Source: Cladobotryum mycophilum
Lineage: Eukaryota; Ascomycota; Sordariomycetes; Hypocreales; Hypocreaceae
Direction: 5' to 3'
Assembly: GCA_036429605.1 (NCBI GenBank)
Contig: CM071590.1
Coordinates: 4,402,001-4,466,000 of the forward strand
DNA length: 64,000 bases
Both the position numbers and the translations under genes were made by a program. The notes under the pieces were generated by a model. The model was not told the DNA's origin. It was given only the letters and a program-made list of their open reading frames with translations, and ran no database searches. Shown here in pieces: positions 11,869 through 24,808 of the stretch; positions within the stretch are counted from its first letter, which is position 1, and every line of letters starts with the position of its first letter.

Positions 11869-12751
11869 TCACTTCCAGTGAAGGTCCTCCGCCGCTTTGG
11901 TCTCCATGACTGAGCGCATAAACGCCTTGATATTTTGCGTTTCCGCCCCGTACCCACCCATCTCAGTATCAACCCCAGTCTGCTCTTGGCTTTGGCAACA
12001 TATTCGTTGCCCGGTCTGAAGAACCTTGTCCCACTCCTCTACTGTGAAGGAGCCCTCGCTCTCTACCAGGAGGAGCTCGTCATCCGAAGTGAACACGAGA
12101 CAATGGACAGATCTCGCTTCGGCAATCTCCTTGGGTGACGGGTCTGCTTTGATAGTGCTGCTCTCATCATCATCTACGATAGCTAGGGTAACCGCCGAGG
12201 CAATCTTTTTGAGAGGGATTGCTGCTGTCAAAAGTCCCAGTACAGCACTGTGCAACAAGCCGGGGATAATACCAAGATTCTACAGATGAATGTTAGAAAT
12301 AAATCAGGAGATCAAGAAAAACGCAGTTCGAGTCAGCTTGCTCACCAGTTGGGCCTGTGTGATCTTGGTGTTGACATAGGCGTTCTCAGGTGCCCCCATT
12401 ACTTGAAAGGTGATTTGGATCACGCATCTTGGAAATCTTTTGACGGGAATGAGGTGTCGAAGGGCGGGCTCCAAAATAGCTTCCAATTGACGTTCTGCAG
12501 TGCCTATAATGAATACATCGTCAGTCTACATGTCCATAATCATGAAATCAAATCTCCCGTGTCGTGTGTTTACCTCCGACTCCAGCGGCTGGCCGGATGT
12601 TGACGTCTACCACGGCCTCAAAAGGATTTTCATCTCGCCTTTGAGCCTCGACAGGTCCATTCACCGCAGCCGTAATCGCGTAACCGCAGTATGCAAATGA
12701 TGCAGAGCCATCCGCCTTGGGCAGATGCGACAACTCCGCTGTTGGTGCCAT
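11869..12751 (-). CDS. RRP46: Exosome core subunit Rrp46 (RNase PH-like fold)
   Basis: Rrp46 is one of the six RNase PH-like ring subunits of the RNA exosome, which processes and degrades RNA in nucleus and cytoplasm. Three exons are read (minus): 12751-12574, 12503-12346 and 12279-11869, giving 248 residues with phases 1 and 0. The N-terminus (AELSHLPKADGSASFAYCGY, then AVNGPVEAQRRDE) has the typical RNase PH opening. The middle exon carries RQLEAILEPALRHLI and the PENAYVNTKITQAQL segment, followed by GLLHSAVLGLLTAAIPLK. These match the Rrp46 family as I know it; no phosphorolytic active site is expected. It is divergently transcribed from the PP2A activator with 383 bases between start codons. 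Confidence 0.85.
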
Positions 12752-13134
12752 GGTCGCAAGCTGTGGTATGATGGATACTACTAGATATGGGTATGAAATT
12801 TTGCAGCACCTTCACATTGCAATTGGAAGAGTTGCCAGCCAGCCAACGTGTTGGCGCTCGAGGTAGCTCAATATCTGCGGTACCTCTAGGGATGCGCATG
12901 CAGCAGCGAGAAAACTAGTACACATCAAGAGCCACTACATAGTGGGGTCATCGCCTGCACTGACGTGGGGAAGTTATCGCCTCCAGTCGTCCCATCATCC
13001 CATAATACCTTACATACACCTTATCCATATCAACATCAGGCCTTCTCGTTCTCCCACCAACTCCATACCTCTCTTCAATCCTCTTTCTCCAAAACATTTG
13101 TCATATTTTCGAATATTGATGCCAAAGCAGAATC
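12752..13134. promoter_or_regulatory. Bidirectional promoter between RRP46 and the PP2A activator gene
   Basis: The two start codons lie 383 bases apart on opposite strands, so both promoters must fit here. The half nearer the plus-strand gene is C/T-rich, consistent with its leader. I did not find a convincing TATA box. Confidence 0.6.
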
Positions 13135-14400
13135 ATGGCTTCTAATCAACAAGCCCTGGCCCCAGGAATCCCCAACCTGAAAGACAGGATCCCAAAATTG
13201 GAACCTCGCAAACGACGCTCGCCCCCCACCAACCCAACGCCTGTACCTGAGACCCCAACGCTCCCCTCACGTCCAGACACGTCAAACTGGAGTTTCAAGG
13301 TCCCCGGTAGGAGAATACTTTCTCGACAGGACCATGAGATTTTTCTGGCTTCTCCAACATATGACTTGGTCGTAGCCTGGGTCTTTACCTTGTCCGAAGC
13401 CGTTGTCGACACACCCAAGTCACAGATTAAGGATGAAGCACTTGGCACCAACGTTCGGGCTATTCTGACTATACTGAATGAGGCTGAGGACCTCGTTTCC
13501 AAATCTCCTCCTGATGAACAGGCTGGCTCCCGCTTCGGTAACAAGGCTTTCCGAGGATTCCTCGACCTCGTCAAAGATAACATTCCCAGATGGCACAGGA
13601 GCCTTGGGCTAGACAATGAGGAGGCCATCGCCGAGGCGTCTACTTACTTTAACCAGTCCTTTGGCAACCGAAACCGTATCGATTACGGATCAGGCCATGA
13701 ACTCAACTTCATAATGTGGTTGTTATGCCTTTACCAGCTCGGTCATCTGCAGCAAGCAGATTTCAAGGCACTCGTACTAAGGGTTTTCGCCCGCTACCTC
13801 ACCCTGATGCGAGCCGTCCAAATGACATATTATCTGGAACCTGCAGGATCCCACGGCGTATGGGGTCTCGACGACTACCAGTTTCTTCCTTTCCTCTTTG
13901 GTGCCTCACAGCTTCTGCATCACCCTTACATTACCCCGCGGGCCATTCATCAGGACCTGGCAATCGAAGAGTTTGGTCACGACTTTTTGTATCTAGGTCA
14001 GATCAGTTTTGTAAACAGTACAAAGACAGTCAAAGGCCTTCGATGGCACAGTCCCATGCTTGACGACATATCGTCCGCAAAGTCATGGACCAAGATTGAT
14101 GGAGGCATGCGACGCATGTTCACCGCCGAGGTGTTGGGCAAGCTACCGGTCATGCAGCACTTCCTCTTCGGATCTCTTATCCCAGCCGCAGAAGGCATGA
14201 GCGAAGAGGGCCCATCCACTGCCGATCATGATGGAGAAGGTGAAACAGATCATACCGGCCATGACCACACCGGCCAGGCTCATGATGGCACAGGCTGGGG
14301 GGATTGCTGCGGCATCAAAGTGCCCAGCAGCATCGCCGCGGCGCAGGAGATGAAGAAGGGGGCCAAGGGCGAAACATTGCGGCGAATTCCTTTTGACTAA
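13135..14400 (+). CDS. Serine/threonine phosphatase 2A activator (PTPA, Rrd1/Rrd2 family)
   Basis: PTPA proteins are peptidyl-prolyl isomerases that activate PP2A-type phosphatases. This is a single-exon gene of 421 residues. It starts MASNQQALAP with a Pro-rich N-terminal segment, then the PTPA core. Recognisable core motifs are FGNRNRIDYGSGHELNF (about residues 176-192), LTLMRAVQMTYYLEPAGSHGVWGLDDYQFLPF and the C-terminal IKVPSSIAAAQEMKKG. Between core and C-terminus is an Asp/His/Gly-rich insert (about 360-390) that looks like a disordered linker. A C6 run in the N-terminal region is in frame here, unlike several runs elsewhere in the window. Whether it is the Rrd1 or Rrd2 paralogue cannot be settled by eye, though the C-terminus favours Rrd2. 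Confidence 0.92.
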   Translation: MASNQQALAPGIPNLKDRIPKLEPRKRRSPPTNPTPVPETPTLPSRPDTSNWSFKVPGRRILSRQDHEIFLASPTYDLVVAWVFTLSEAVVDTPKSQIKDEALGTNVRAILTILNEAEDLVSKSPPDEQAGSRFGNKAFRGFLDLVKDNIPRWHRSLGLDNEEAIAEASTYFNQSFGNRNRIDYGSGHELNFIMWLLCLYQLGHLQQADFKALVLRVFARYLTLMRAVQMTYYLEPAGSHGVWGLDDYQFLPFLFGASQLLHHPYITPRAIHQDLAIEEFGHDFLYLGQISFVNSTKTVKGLRWHSPMLDDISSAKSWTKIDGGMRRMFTAEVLGKLPVMQHFLFGSLIPAAEGMSEEGPSTADHDGEGETDHTGHDHTGQAHDGTGWGDCCGIKVPSSIAAAQEMKKGAKGETLRRIPFD

Positions 14401-15375
14401 ACTACCCGCTGTTAGACGTTGCTCTCACATAAGATGCCACAGGGCACTACAAAAACAACTACATTTTTCCCCACAGGAAGCAACTCCACTTTTCTTGAAG
14501 AAATATCCGATTATTATGACAGGGAGAACTATATAATAACACACGTAATTTGTCTGAAGAAATCACTGCAACGTCGGATGCACTGAGACCATAAATCGGT
14601 TACATCGTTTGATTCTCTTCACCGACATACTGTGTCTCCGCCTCCAAAATGTCTTCACCAGAGAAGACCACCGTAGCGGTATTTATCACGAGGAATGAGG
14701 TTGGCTGATGACCACAAAGCATTGGATTGATCAAGCCCAATAACCCAAGCAATACATAATCACTATAGGACATGTCAAGTCAATGGCACAGGAGTATATG
14801 AGTTCCAAGTAGTTATTTTTTTGGTCCTTTAAGGACTTCGGTGTATCAGTATCCTACTTCTCCTATCTGTCCGCAGGAGCGGTATTATCCGCAACACACC
14901 GCTGCAGATTGCAGCTATAAACCGTTATCAATCATCAGAAAACCTCCCGTGGCCCTCGTTTCCCTGAGTGGCTCCGAACACCAATTCCTGAATCCCACCC
15001 TTGCATCAATACAGACAAAAGAACAACATGCCACCCTTTCCTTGGGTATGTGAGATACGCCCCGATCCCTAGAACAGGAATTTTGAGCTAAAGCAAATCG
15101 TAACGCCAGTCATAATCATATATATGTGTATCGCTCCTTTTCCGTTTGAAAGAGACCGCTGCCGCCGTAGGTATCTTGAAATGGTGAACAAAAAATGAGA
15201 AACTCATCCATGATGCATCATTGCGCGCTCCGAAGTCGCGAAAGAGATAAAATAAAACAAAAATAAAACAAAAAAAATCATGCATATATGTGTTACAATA
15301 TCGTGACATGAAGACAAGTGACAAAGAGATGATGTATTCTGTGTCAGGTGCTCCTAAAGGGTTTAGGAGTTGAAT
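14401..15375. other. Convergent intergenic region
   Basis: This region lies between the 3' ends of the PP2A activator and the unknown minus-strand gene. It is AT-rich with A/T runs, and nothing coding is supported. Confidence 0.5.
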
Positions 15376-16935
15376 TTAATAGAGGAGTATCGGCCCCGTT
15401 TCGTCAGAAAGCCGATGATTTGAGAGCGGCTGTCGTCCTCGGTTCTTGGCATGAATGTCAAGGAGTACATTTACCAGTGTCTCGGCCTCATCATGAAGGC
15501 AAGCCAGCTGCTCCTCACTGAAGCTGCGGCCCAGCTTGGAGTCACCAGCTCTAGGCTTTCGGTAAGCAGCAAAGACGATACCTCTGTCGATCTTCTCGGA
15601 AGATCGCAAGTCTAAGCTACCGTTGCTAGACTCGCTAGAGCTGCCCCTCGTGTACTGGCCAGTATAGAAAGCGCGGGCGTAGCCGCGGGCAAGCTCTTGA
15701 GGTCGTGCTGTAGTATTGCGGTATTCAATCCAACCATCAGATCCCAGTATTGTGGTGTGAACCAAAGAAGATATCTGCAGTGGTGAGGGAACGTGATGGA
15801 GCCCATGGGCTGCCAGTAATCGACCAATCAAGGGTCTCTCGGAAGTGCCAGCATCGCTTCCAGAAACCTCAAAGTCGTCGTCAAACAGCTGACTGGTTGG
15901 GTTTCCTGGCCAAAGGTTGACAACGTAGATGAGGTCAAAATCATACCTATTGGCAATTCTAGCGGCCATGAGGGCACCTGATTCGGCAGGGCGGCTCGCA
16001 CGTGGTGGTGTCAATGTCAACAGGGATGACTCCAGAGGCAGAGAGGACGAGATAGACAAGTCCATAGTAGGCAAGGACGGCTCCAAATCGTCTTGCGGCG
16101 AAAGCTCTGGGCTGTCAGGTGTTGTCTCGGCAATATCGTCATCGCTGAGATTGAGGAAGTCGTTGAAATCAGGCTCGCGCAAAGTAGAGCTGCAATAAGA
16201 GAGACGGCGTGATGGCTCGAGGCTGGAATCGCTGCAAGAATCATTGAGGGAGAACTGATCAAACGCATCATCCAATTGATCTTGGAAGTCGTCGAACAAA
16301 GTCAAATCGAATTTTGAGCCCGTCAGAGGTGAATCAGGCATGGGCTCTAGTAGAGGAGATTCCCTGGGCGTAGGTGGGGCGCCAAATGGAATCTTGATGC
16401 ATGGCAGCGATCCATTATCTTCTGGGTCTGAAGAAGGCGGTGTGTCAAGGCGAGGAGTAATACTCAATCGCAGGGGTGAACGAGAGCGAGGGCTCGGGAT
16501 TTGGGGAGCATCCGAGATTGGGGAGCCAAACGTCATTGACATGGGAGTGAGCTCGCCGTTTCTGCTAGGCGGGTTGGGAAACTGAAACTCGCGAAGTCCC
16601 ATAACCAAAGGCTCTGGGCGTCGGCCATTGAGCGACGGTGATCGAACTGGCGAGCGACTCAAAAGGCTAGAACTAAGCAAGCCGGAGTTGCGAGAGTGAG
16701 AAGACCCCAGGCGGATAGAGGCGATGTCTGGCACAGAAGGAGACCGTTCATTGGCCTGACGAAGACGTACTTCATCTCGAGCCGTCATACGAGAGGCCTT
16801 GGGGCGGATAAAGGATGGGGATGGAAATTGCGGTTCTGAGGGTTGACTTATAGGACTTCCAGATTCAACTGGAGCCGGCGATGCTTTTCGCTTGGCAGTA
16901 AAGAACCGCTCGAGGCGGTCGAATCCATTAGCCAT
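15376..16935 (-). CDS. Conserved-looking protein of unknown function, SP-rich with a folded C-terminal region
   Basis: A single-exon frame of 519 residues starts at the ATG at 16935 (MANGFDRLERFF). An in-frame ATG 24 bases upstream exists, but MANGFDRLERFF looks like a natural N-terminus. Residues 15 to about 330 are disordered and rich in Ser and Pro, with many SP/TP dipeptides that could be proline-directed kinase sites, and an acidic stretch around 215-290. From about 325 to the end the composition changes to a globular domain: hydrophobic strands (FDLIYVVNLWP, GIVFAAYRKP), a GxL helix (GRLLAAHGLHHVP) and a final amphipathic helix (LACLHDEAETLVNVLLDIH). The pattern recalls a GAF-type fold, but that is only a guess. 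No function is assigned. Confidence 0.8.
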   Translation of the reverse strand: MANGFDRLERFFTAKRKASPAPVESGSPISQPSEPQFPSPSFIRPKASRMTARDEVRLRQANERSPSVPDIASIRLGSSHSRNSGLLSSSLLSRSPVRSPSLNGRRPEPLVMGLREFQFPNPPSRNGELTPMSMTFGSPISDAPQIPSPRSRSPLRLSITPRLDTPPSSDPEDNGSLPCIKIPFGAPPTPRESPLLEPMPDSPLTGSKFDLTLFDDFQDQLDDAFDQFSLNDSCSDSSLEPSRRLSYCSSTLREPDFNDFLNLSDDDIAETTPDSPELSPQDDLEPSLPTMDLSISSSLPLESSLLTLTPPRASRPAESGALMAARIANRYDFDLIYVVNLWPGNPTSQLFDDDFEVSGSDAGTSERPLIGRLLAAHGLHHVPSPLQISSLVHTTILGSDGWIEYRNTTARPQELARGYARAFYTGQYTRGSSSESSNGSLDLRSSEKIDRGIVFAAYRKPRAGDSKLGRSFSEEQLACLHDEAETLVNVLLDIHAKNRGRQPLSNHRLSDETGPILLY

Positions 16936-19900
16936 GGTGTTTGTTGGTAGAGGGCGCAAGAATGAGTAATCGACAATTTCTTCTCGGAAGTGTGGGAAGC
17001 GTAAAAATTTTGGCGACCCACGAAAGAGGTTGAGGATTTAAGATAAGAGGAAGAGAGGCGGTAAGCCGAGATGGTGAGAGAAAGTTGAGCCGAAAGTGAA
17101 TCAAATTTTGTATTCGAGTCGACGGGTGGGTAGATGTAGTCGATTGCGATGTAACGGGCAAAGACTCGAAAAAACAACGGTGTGGTTTAGATGACTAGGC
17201 TAGTGTATGCCTATCTTCTCATGACGGCAATGACGAGGCGAGTGTAATACCCGATATCTTGGAGGCGGTAGAAGCGAGGGTGGTGCAAGTATGCGTCTTT
17301 CGCTGCACGTCTGCGGGCGTGTTGCGGCGGGCGAATGATGCTGTGTCCGTTACGTCCACGATTCGTCACTGACGGGAATCGGCGATCAAACTGGAGAAGG
17401 ATTCGCTATTGCCGAGATAATTCAGGTACGATATTCCTGATCGAGAGGATCTTTTTCTCTCTTTCGGTCTGGATGTATGTATGTATATGTATGAGAGAGG
17501 AGACCGTTGTGGTATTGATGTTGTTGTTGTTGTTCGATGCGCGGGACGGCAGGAAGTAAGAGAGCGGCGTGTAAGTCAAGGGAAGGTACGACTGAAAGTG
17601 GGCTCCTACTAAGAACAGAAGGGGTAATAAGATGATGCAAAACAATTGGCAAGAGCAAATGAAGGCAATTGGAAGGTGAGACGTCGTCAAAAAGAAAGCG
17701 TGACGAGGGGGAAGCAATTGCGGATTTGCGATTTTACCAATTGAGCAACCTCGGAAGCATTCTTCACGAAAGATGTTGGCCGGGGGTTCGAGGGACTCTT
17801 TAAGATGTTCTCGAGGGCGAAAACTGAGACCCACGACAAGACCTAAATCCAGAATCAAAAGCAAGCAAGAAAATCCAAACACCTTGACCCAAGACACCCT
17901 ACCTTGTCTTGCAGGCCAGGACAGGCGTGCGGACGGACGGACAGGCTACATGGTACACCCAGGTGGGCGGCGAGCCACGCCAGCCCCAGAATCAGCAAAG
18001 AAAGGACGACCTAGGCCAGAGACATTCGGGACCCAAGAGACCAGACAAATGACAAGGGCATGGATGGATGGATGGATACATGCATGGCATGGGCAACAGT
18101 TACGCAGGGCAGAAAATGGTGGGCAGGGATTGTGACCGCGGCCCACGGACGTCAACCGGGGTATGTGGTGGGTTCAACTGGCGTTGGAAACGATGAGAGC
18201 CATGGCGGCGATGGCGTTGGTGCCGTGGGATGATGCATCAACTTCCGCTCCACCCTTTACCTTTTCATCCTTTCTTCCTCCGTTCTCTGTTCAACTTTGG
18301 TCAAAGAGCTTGCTGGGGTCGCCGAGACAGCTGGGAGCCTGGGACGCCTGGAAATCAAGGGTTAAAGGGCGATGAAAATTGGGAGAGCGCGCCACATTCT
18401 TCCAGGGCCTCATATCCCGAGATATGCATCGCACAGCCAAAAATCCGAGACAAAAAACGACAATGCCTGCCAGTACTAGTATCTATGTTTGTGCGAAGCA
18501 TGCACAATTCATAACAAACGAGCAAGGAAATCTCATTTTTTTGATACAAAACATACCACAATCAGAAATAGATACATATCAGTACCACTACACACGAAAC
18601 CAATCACTCCGATTCTTCCGAATTACGATCAGTCACAGTCACCTCTACTCGAAATGCTCGATATGATCCATCGCCTAGCTGAGGACGCAATATGGTGATG
18701 TTCGAGCTGGCGTCGGAGTCGCCTCTCCCTCCCTCCACATTTCCATCCATGGTTCCCCTCAGTCTAGTTCTGGGCTGTTTCGGTCGCTTTCTCAATCTTG
18801 CTTCTGAGAGAAGTAACCATTAGATGGTTTCCTGCTGGCCAACCCCACCTCCGTCATTTTTTCTTTTCGCTCAGGTGGTGACAGCTTGCTTTTTTGAGGC
18901 AACTCAAGGGAGAGTTGGAGGGAACTACTTGGTACGACAAGCGATAGCGCCACTGTACGAGTGAACCACCAACATGCCAGTCCGGCGATCCACTGGTCTC
19001 TGCTCATTTCTCACATTCTTGCTTTCCCCGCTGAATTACGAAGTAATTATGGCCCATTTCTTGAGATACTCTTGTGTCTTAGCTCTAAATACCCTTAACA
19101 TACAAGCCCACATCTTATGGTGCTACTTACTTGTTACTTGTCCTCATGCAGGCTGGAGCATTGCCACATCTGTGCACCGTCGACGGTTACCAACGCTCAG
19201 GTCCGGTCCGTTTATCGAAAGAGAAGGATGACTATGAACTGAATGACAGAGCACATGAGCTGGTTTAAGGGAACGATTCCGCTAGAGGGCGTTATGCGTC
19301 TGTTCCGCGGGAAAATAATACTCTCAAGCTTACATGTGGAGTTATGGGGTAGGTCTTTTGAGAAACTACGAATCCCTCAAACAGACGGGAAGATGCCCAG
19401 CATGTATACACATCTCTTAATCTGGCTGCTGTATTTTACTTTTCCCTATTTTCAAATTCGGTAGACAGGCACATTGGTACTTGGCCCTAAAACACCAGGC
19501 CGGCATTCTTGTCAGATGTGCTCCCAGTACTACTCTTGGTTACACTGCAGAAAAGACAAGCCAGCCTTAAATCTAACCACAGCGAAAATCCATCATCATC
19601 TACCTAACCTCGAGCTCAGACCATCATGCGAGTAAACATGAGCGCCCCCAAAACCGGCGAGCCGAACCACCTAGTGGACTGTTCCCTTCCGTCATGATTT
19701 GAACGTTTTTTTCTCGAGCCCCAGGTTGGAGCGAAACGGAATCCATGACGTTAGTGCCATTCAAATTTGGACCAACAGGCGGGGACAAGTAGCAAAAGCA
19801 AAATGCAAAAGATGCGAGCGAGCTATCATTTTGCCTCACCTTGTTTATGCAAGCTAGTGCTGCAAAAGAATTCTGTCTAGGGGAGGTAGTGCTTGAAATG

Positions 19901-21579
19901 GTGCTGCGCGGACATGACGAGCTGACATTGACAGAGTGAGTTGACAGTGTCCCGCATCCAATGATTGCTTTGATTCAGCTGCATAATTTGGTCACCATCT
20001 AAGCCATTTTCTATTGACTGAACATGCATTAATGCATATGCATATGCTTATGTACTATACTAATCACTTTTGCTGCAGACCCGCGTCTCTAGAGCTCATC
20101 CATCGCTTCTGTTTGAGGCCTCGCCAGCAGACTATGGTTGAGCTCAGCAAACACGTCGACTAGATTGTACTAATGACCCCCCCCCCCCAAAAAAAAGGAC
20201 CATGAGGAACCGAAGACCCTGATTATTCAAGAATTAGTTACACCTTGTAGTTGCTACTGCAGCTTCTCCCCGCGCTGAACCTCAGCAGCACGGCAAGAAA
20301 GTAGAGCGCTGACAGAATATACTCCGCACATGAGGATGGATGACCTGATTAACGCACGCTTGACTTGGTTGTGACCTTGCCGCCCAGAGAGGGAACCGCA
20401 GCGAAAAGAGAGACATGAAATGGGAAAACAAGAAAACTCGAGTGTAAGCTTGGGCCATTGCTTGTCGCGAGGTCTCGTCGTACCAAGAACCGCACGGCCC
20501 TCAACATTTCTGTCCGAGGGCAGATCAGGCACAAGGAGTCGTACAACAGGGCAAATATTGAATTTGACTAACCCTGATGATCACCATCAGCCATAATCAT
20601 CTCATTCGGTTTTTTTCTTCTTCTCCTCCTTCTTCTTCTTCTTCGTCTTCGATTAAGAGCCAACGTGCTTGCGAAACAGTCTATGCGGTGTGTTGCGCAG
20701 CGGGCAACAATTAAGCCAAAACGTTGTTTGATTGCACAGCCAGAGGGAAATTTCCCTTGTCCACACAAGTTGTTGTCTCAAACCCAGTGGCCCGGCTCTC
20801 GCAAGGGTTCTTGACCCATTGGTTCGGCTCGGAGGGATCTTCCCTGTCGGCCTCTCTCCCGTGCATAAGGGCGGTGCTGTGCCGCCTGTCGACAAGACCC
20901 TTGGGTGGATAGCATATTGCTTCTTTTGGTTCTGTCAAACGATTGCTATTGGCTTTGGCTTCTGCCTTGCATGCAATCCCCGCCGTAATGCCACCTCAGA
21001 TTTTGCATGATGCAGCGGGCGATGTTTCCGCTGAGGAGCAACAAGAGGTCCGATGACGAGATTCCCGCAACTTTTCGGGCTCGTCCCTTGCGTCTCAGAA
21101 TCTATCATAAATGTTAGCACCTCGAGAGGGGAAAATCGACAGCTCAGTTCATGATGCAGGACAAGTGCTGCTGAATCCAGCAATCATGTATCCTGGCTCG
21201 ACAAAATGAGATACCGGAAGCCAGGTAACCCGGGACAATGGGCCCAGCTGAATGGGTTGTTATCTTAGACCTCGCTTTCACGACTGGAGTTTTTTAATCT
21301 CTATCTTTCTTTTCTTTCTTTACGAGTGCTGTATTAGATCCCAAGTCGAGCGAATGGGGCGATGCCTTTCTGGGGGCAGTTGTTCAACAAGAATCCCCTT
21401 CAAGTGGTATCGTCCGTCCTATGAGCCAATATTGAACATCACCAATCAACCACCGTCCAAGTCATCACCTCACCAATACCAAAATTACGTAATAAAGTCT
21501 CGGGTCCGGGAAATCGTTGTTTCCCTGATTGAGGCAACTAGAGGAGACAAGGAGACAACTTGGACATGCTTGACATGCC

Positions 21580-21623
21580 CCCCAAGGAGTGGAAAATAAA
21601 CACCGGAACACTGAACATGATAG
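21580..21623 (+). repeat. Dispersed ~44-bp repeat, copy A
   Basis: It shares the core GTGGAAAATAAACAC and the flanking GGAAC...GAACATG pattern with copies at 43975-44018 (plus) and 50635-50678 (minus). Similarity drops off quickly on both sides. Confidence 0.75.
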
Positions 21624-22039
21624 ACAGATTCAGTGCTATTACGTCTCTCGGTGTCTCTCGGTGTCTGTCTGTTTCTATCTGTTTCCCTCATGTCTGTCTG
21701 TTTCTCTTGTATCTATTTATTTCCCTTCTTTCTGTCCATTTCTCGGGTGTCAGTAATTACCAGGTACCTTGCCAGAGGCTCTGATCCGGTGTTTTTTTTT
21801 TTTTTTGTCTCCCGCGTGCCCCTGTCCCTTTATGAAAAGCCCGACCCACTTAGTGTTACAACCCTGATAGCGTCCCTTTGGATTCATCTGTTAGGGGAGA
21901 GGAGTGACTCCTTTTTGGCTTCATCAGATCTCAGATTTGCTAGGTGCACTAGTGAACCGGCTTTATCCTAACTGGTAGATGAAAGACGAGTTGTTTTGAA
22001 CGTTTGGAACTGATATCATACCGGATGGAGGGGCTACTG

Positions 22040-22080
22040 GCATTGACACTGACATTGACACTGACACTGACATTGACACC
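22040..22080. repeat. Minisatellite of ATTGACACTGAC-type units
   Basis: About seven hexamer half-units alternate between TTGACA and CTGACA. The repeat is intergenic and reads as low complexity in every frame. Confidence 0.85.
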
Positions 22081-24379
22081 ATACCGTCGACGCCGGGCAA
22101 TTACAAAGTCCCCCTCCCTGCATACGACTCTGCGCAGATTGCGAATTGGCAAACAAGGGACTAATAAAATTCGATGCGATTTTGCATACGTCTTTTTCTT
22201 TTTCTTTCCCAACATCAATGCCCCATATATACAAGTACTTTACTCAAGCGGTAAATAAGGAGGAGGAGATTTGTTGACGCGCCGGTCCAGACCACGAGAT
22301 GCGCAGCTGACTGCATATGTGGCAATCAAAAAAAAACAAAACAAACCGTCTGGACGGAGTGGAGGCCGTTCAAATCCCCGACTTGACCTCGCCCGCAATA
22401 ACAATCCTATTTACTTGTGTTACGAGACCCCTGGTCTCTAGGTTTTTGTCAAGCTTTGCGAGCAACTAGTATCGCAGTGTGGGCTTTTTGTTCCTGTGGC
22501 TTAGAGGTCCCTTGCCTCCCAAAGCCATGCATAATTATAGAGTGGCATTTTTTTTTAAATTTTTTTTTTTGACGGCGACTGATCAGAGCCCTGGAAGATT
22601 TGGTCAGTTATTAGTATTTGCCATCGCCTATGAGGTAACACTGTCCCCCCTTCTCCTCTTTCTTGCTAATAATAACGCTACAGAGACAGAACGTCAAGGA
22701 CTGCCTACTTGGTACTAGAATACCATCAAAGCCGCAGGAACCAGCTCTGCAGCTGCTTTGGAAAGACGATCGCACTAGATCCTTGGGATGCGATGCATGC
22801 TGCTTTGGGATCCATCGCGATTGGGTGGGCATCTACAGTTGGCCTGAACCTGGAAGCTCGGCGTGCTTATCCTCAAAGTCATGGCGTCCCTGTCTCCTTG
22901 AACATCATAGGAACGAGGCCTAACAGGACTTGCGAGGAACTTAAAACACCTAGCGAATGCAAAACAAGAGCAAAAAGATGAGATCTCACTTTATTTAAAA
23001 AAAAAAAAATTGTTTTTGTTTTTGTTTGCTGGTTTCTTTCCTCTTCCACGGCCGGAGTCGCCGATCATATCTTTTTCTTTTCTTTTTTTCCATTCCAGTT
23101 TTTCTCCGGTTGGTCAAGTCGTTCTCCACTGGGCTAAAACGGTCCTATCATCACATTCTCTACCCGGGGAACGCACGCCCTTGTTCCCTGAGCTGCCACT
23201 AAACTTGAGCCGTTACTGACAGCGATTAACAGATGGATTGTCGCCTAGGGACTCCCAGGAAATCGGTGCCCTTATTCTGATGAAGGGTCGACTATTGCTT
23301 CATGTACTCCCACTCGCTTCAGATCAGGGTCCTAAAACCGTTCACCAGGGGTAAAAAGCTTTTCTTTTGGCTATGTTTGGAAGCGGGCAGGCCAGTGGCC
23401 TGAGTGTCTGTCCTAAATGGTTTGTCCATCTTTCCAGACCCAGGGAAATGATTGCACATGGGAAAGCCACACCTGTGGCCATCGACCCCATGGTACTCTG
23501 TACAAATGTGCCCCTTATTCATAAGGCTATGCTCACCCAACCCCGGAAGCATACGAGAACATTGGTTACGCCACTGTTGGAGACCCTTGAAAACCTTTGT
23601 TATTGGAATCGTCGGTTTCGCGTGGGAATTACCCCGGCCGCCATAATTAGTACCATGAGGCATGTTACTCGGTAGCGACAGGCGAGATGAAACGGGCAGT
23701 GCGCTCCTTATTCCTCACTTTTTTACCCTGGATTTGGATATTCGCAACTTGTCGATCGCCATTGGCTCTCCTGGATGTGACAATGACACGGCTTTACATG
23801 GCGGATCTGGACCGGCCGGATGCAGATGCCTACCAGGGGCGATCTACTACCTTGGTTTTATGCTGTGTGAGGACACGGCAAGTCGAAGAGAGAGCTGGCG
23901 ATCATGTAATACCCCGGGAGTTTCGAGCAGAGAAAATTGGATGGACCCTTGGGGTAAATTGTTCTATTGTTGGCTGGTGATACATTCATTGTCGACCACA
24001 ACGTGTGTGTGTGTGTGTGGACGTGCTCCTCGAGCAATAGTTTGTCCATCATTCATCTATTCTCTTTTCCACGCGACAGAGCGGATGCTTCAGGCCCGAG
24101 ATTGTTGGGACTGGGTTCATCACCCACGTGTCTTTTGCGGCCGTTGATTCCGCGACCGTTGGTAATTCTTGGCTCTGGCGTCTTCGCTCATTTCGAGAGA
24201 CCCCTGGTTTGTCATAACGGTCATGCAGCCATGTCCACGAGTTTAATCACCAACGGTCGTCTGCTTTCCCACGAGGTACGCCACACAGGGCTGACCAATT
24301 TTCAGTCAGTGCTCGCGACTTCATATGCCGGAGCGGGTCTGGTTTATTTCCATTTGGCGAAGAAGAAGAGAGGGGGCAC

Positions 24380-24411
24380 CTTTTTTTTTTTTTTTTTGGG
24401 GGGGGGGGGGG
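24380..24411. repeat. Homopolymer pair: T run followed by G run
   Basis: About 17 T are followed directly by about 14 G. It shows that long G runs do survive in this sequence, which bears on the frameshift pattern discussed in the findings. Confidence 0.9.
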
Positions 24412-24807
24412 TGCTTCTCCTTCTCCTTCATCTTTGGTAGAAACTGCCTTCTAGGCGCTTCCCACATTTGTCTTTCTTTATTTGTCACACGGTTATACCA
24501 ACTACTGTGTTGTGCAAAAGAGGGGGTACGACATTCAAGGTAGTAGTAGATTGCTCTGTATTTCCCATGATTGGCCCGGTTGGAGGTTCACCGGTTAGAG
24601 GCATTACCCTGCTTTGCCTTGCGTTGCCCCTAGTGAGCATGGGGATTCAGGAGATGTATGATGTGCAGGCACTTTACGTATTGTAGATACCCACTGGGAG
24701 AAAAAGTCCTATGTTGTGCAGATCAAAGGCAATCACCCGAAGCCTAGTCATCCAACAAGCCATAACAGAAGAATTTTTCCAATTTCATTCAAGAGCTTCC
24801 CTGTAAA

Positions 24808-24808
24808 G

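Noticed and set aside
22365..22385. tRNA B-box-like GTTCAAATCC
   Set aside because: Flanking bases do not pair as a T-arm, and no A-box or acceptor stem is found upstream.
23662..24147. 161-codon open frame in the gene-poor block
   Set aside because: No recognisable motif or splice partners; it runs through a GT repeat (CVCVCG).
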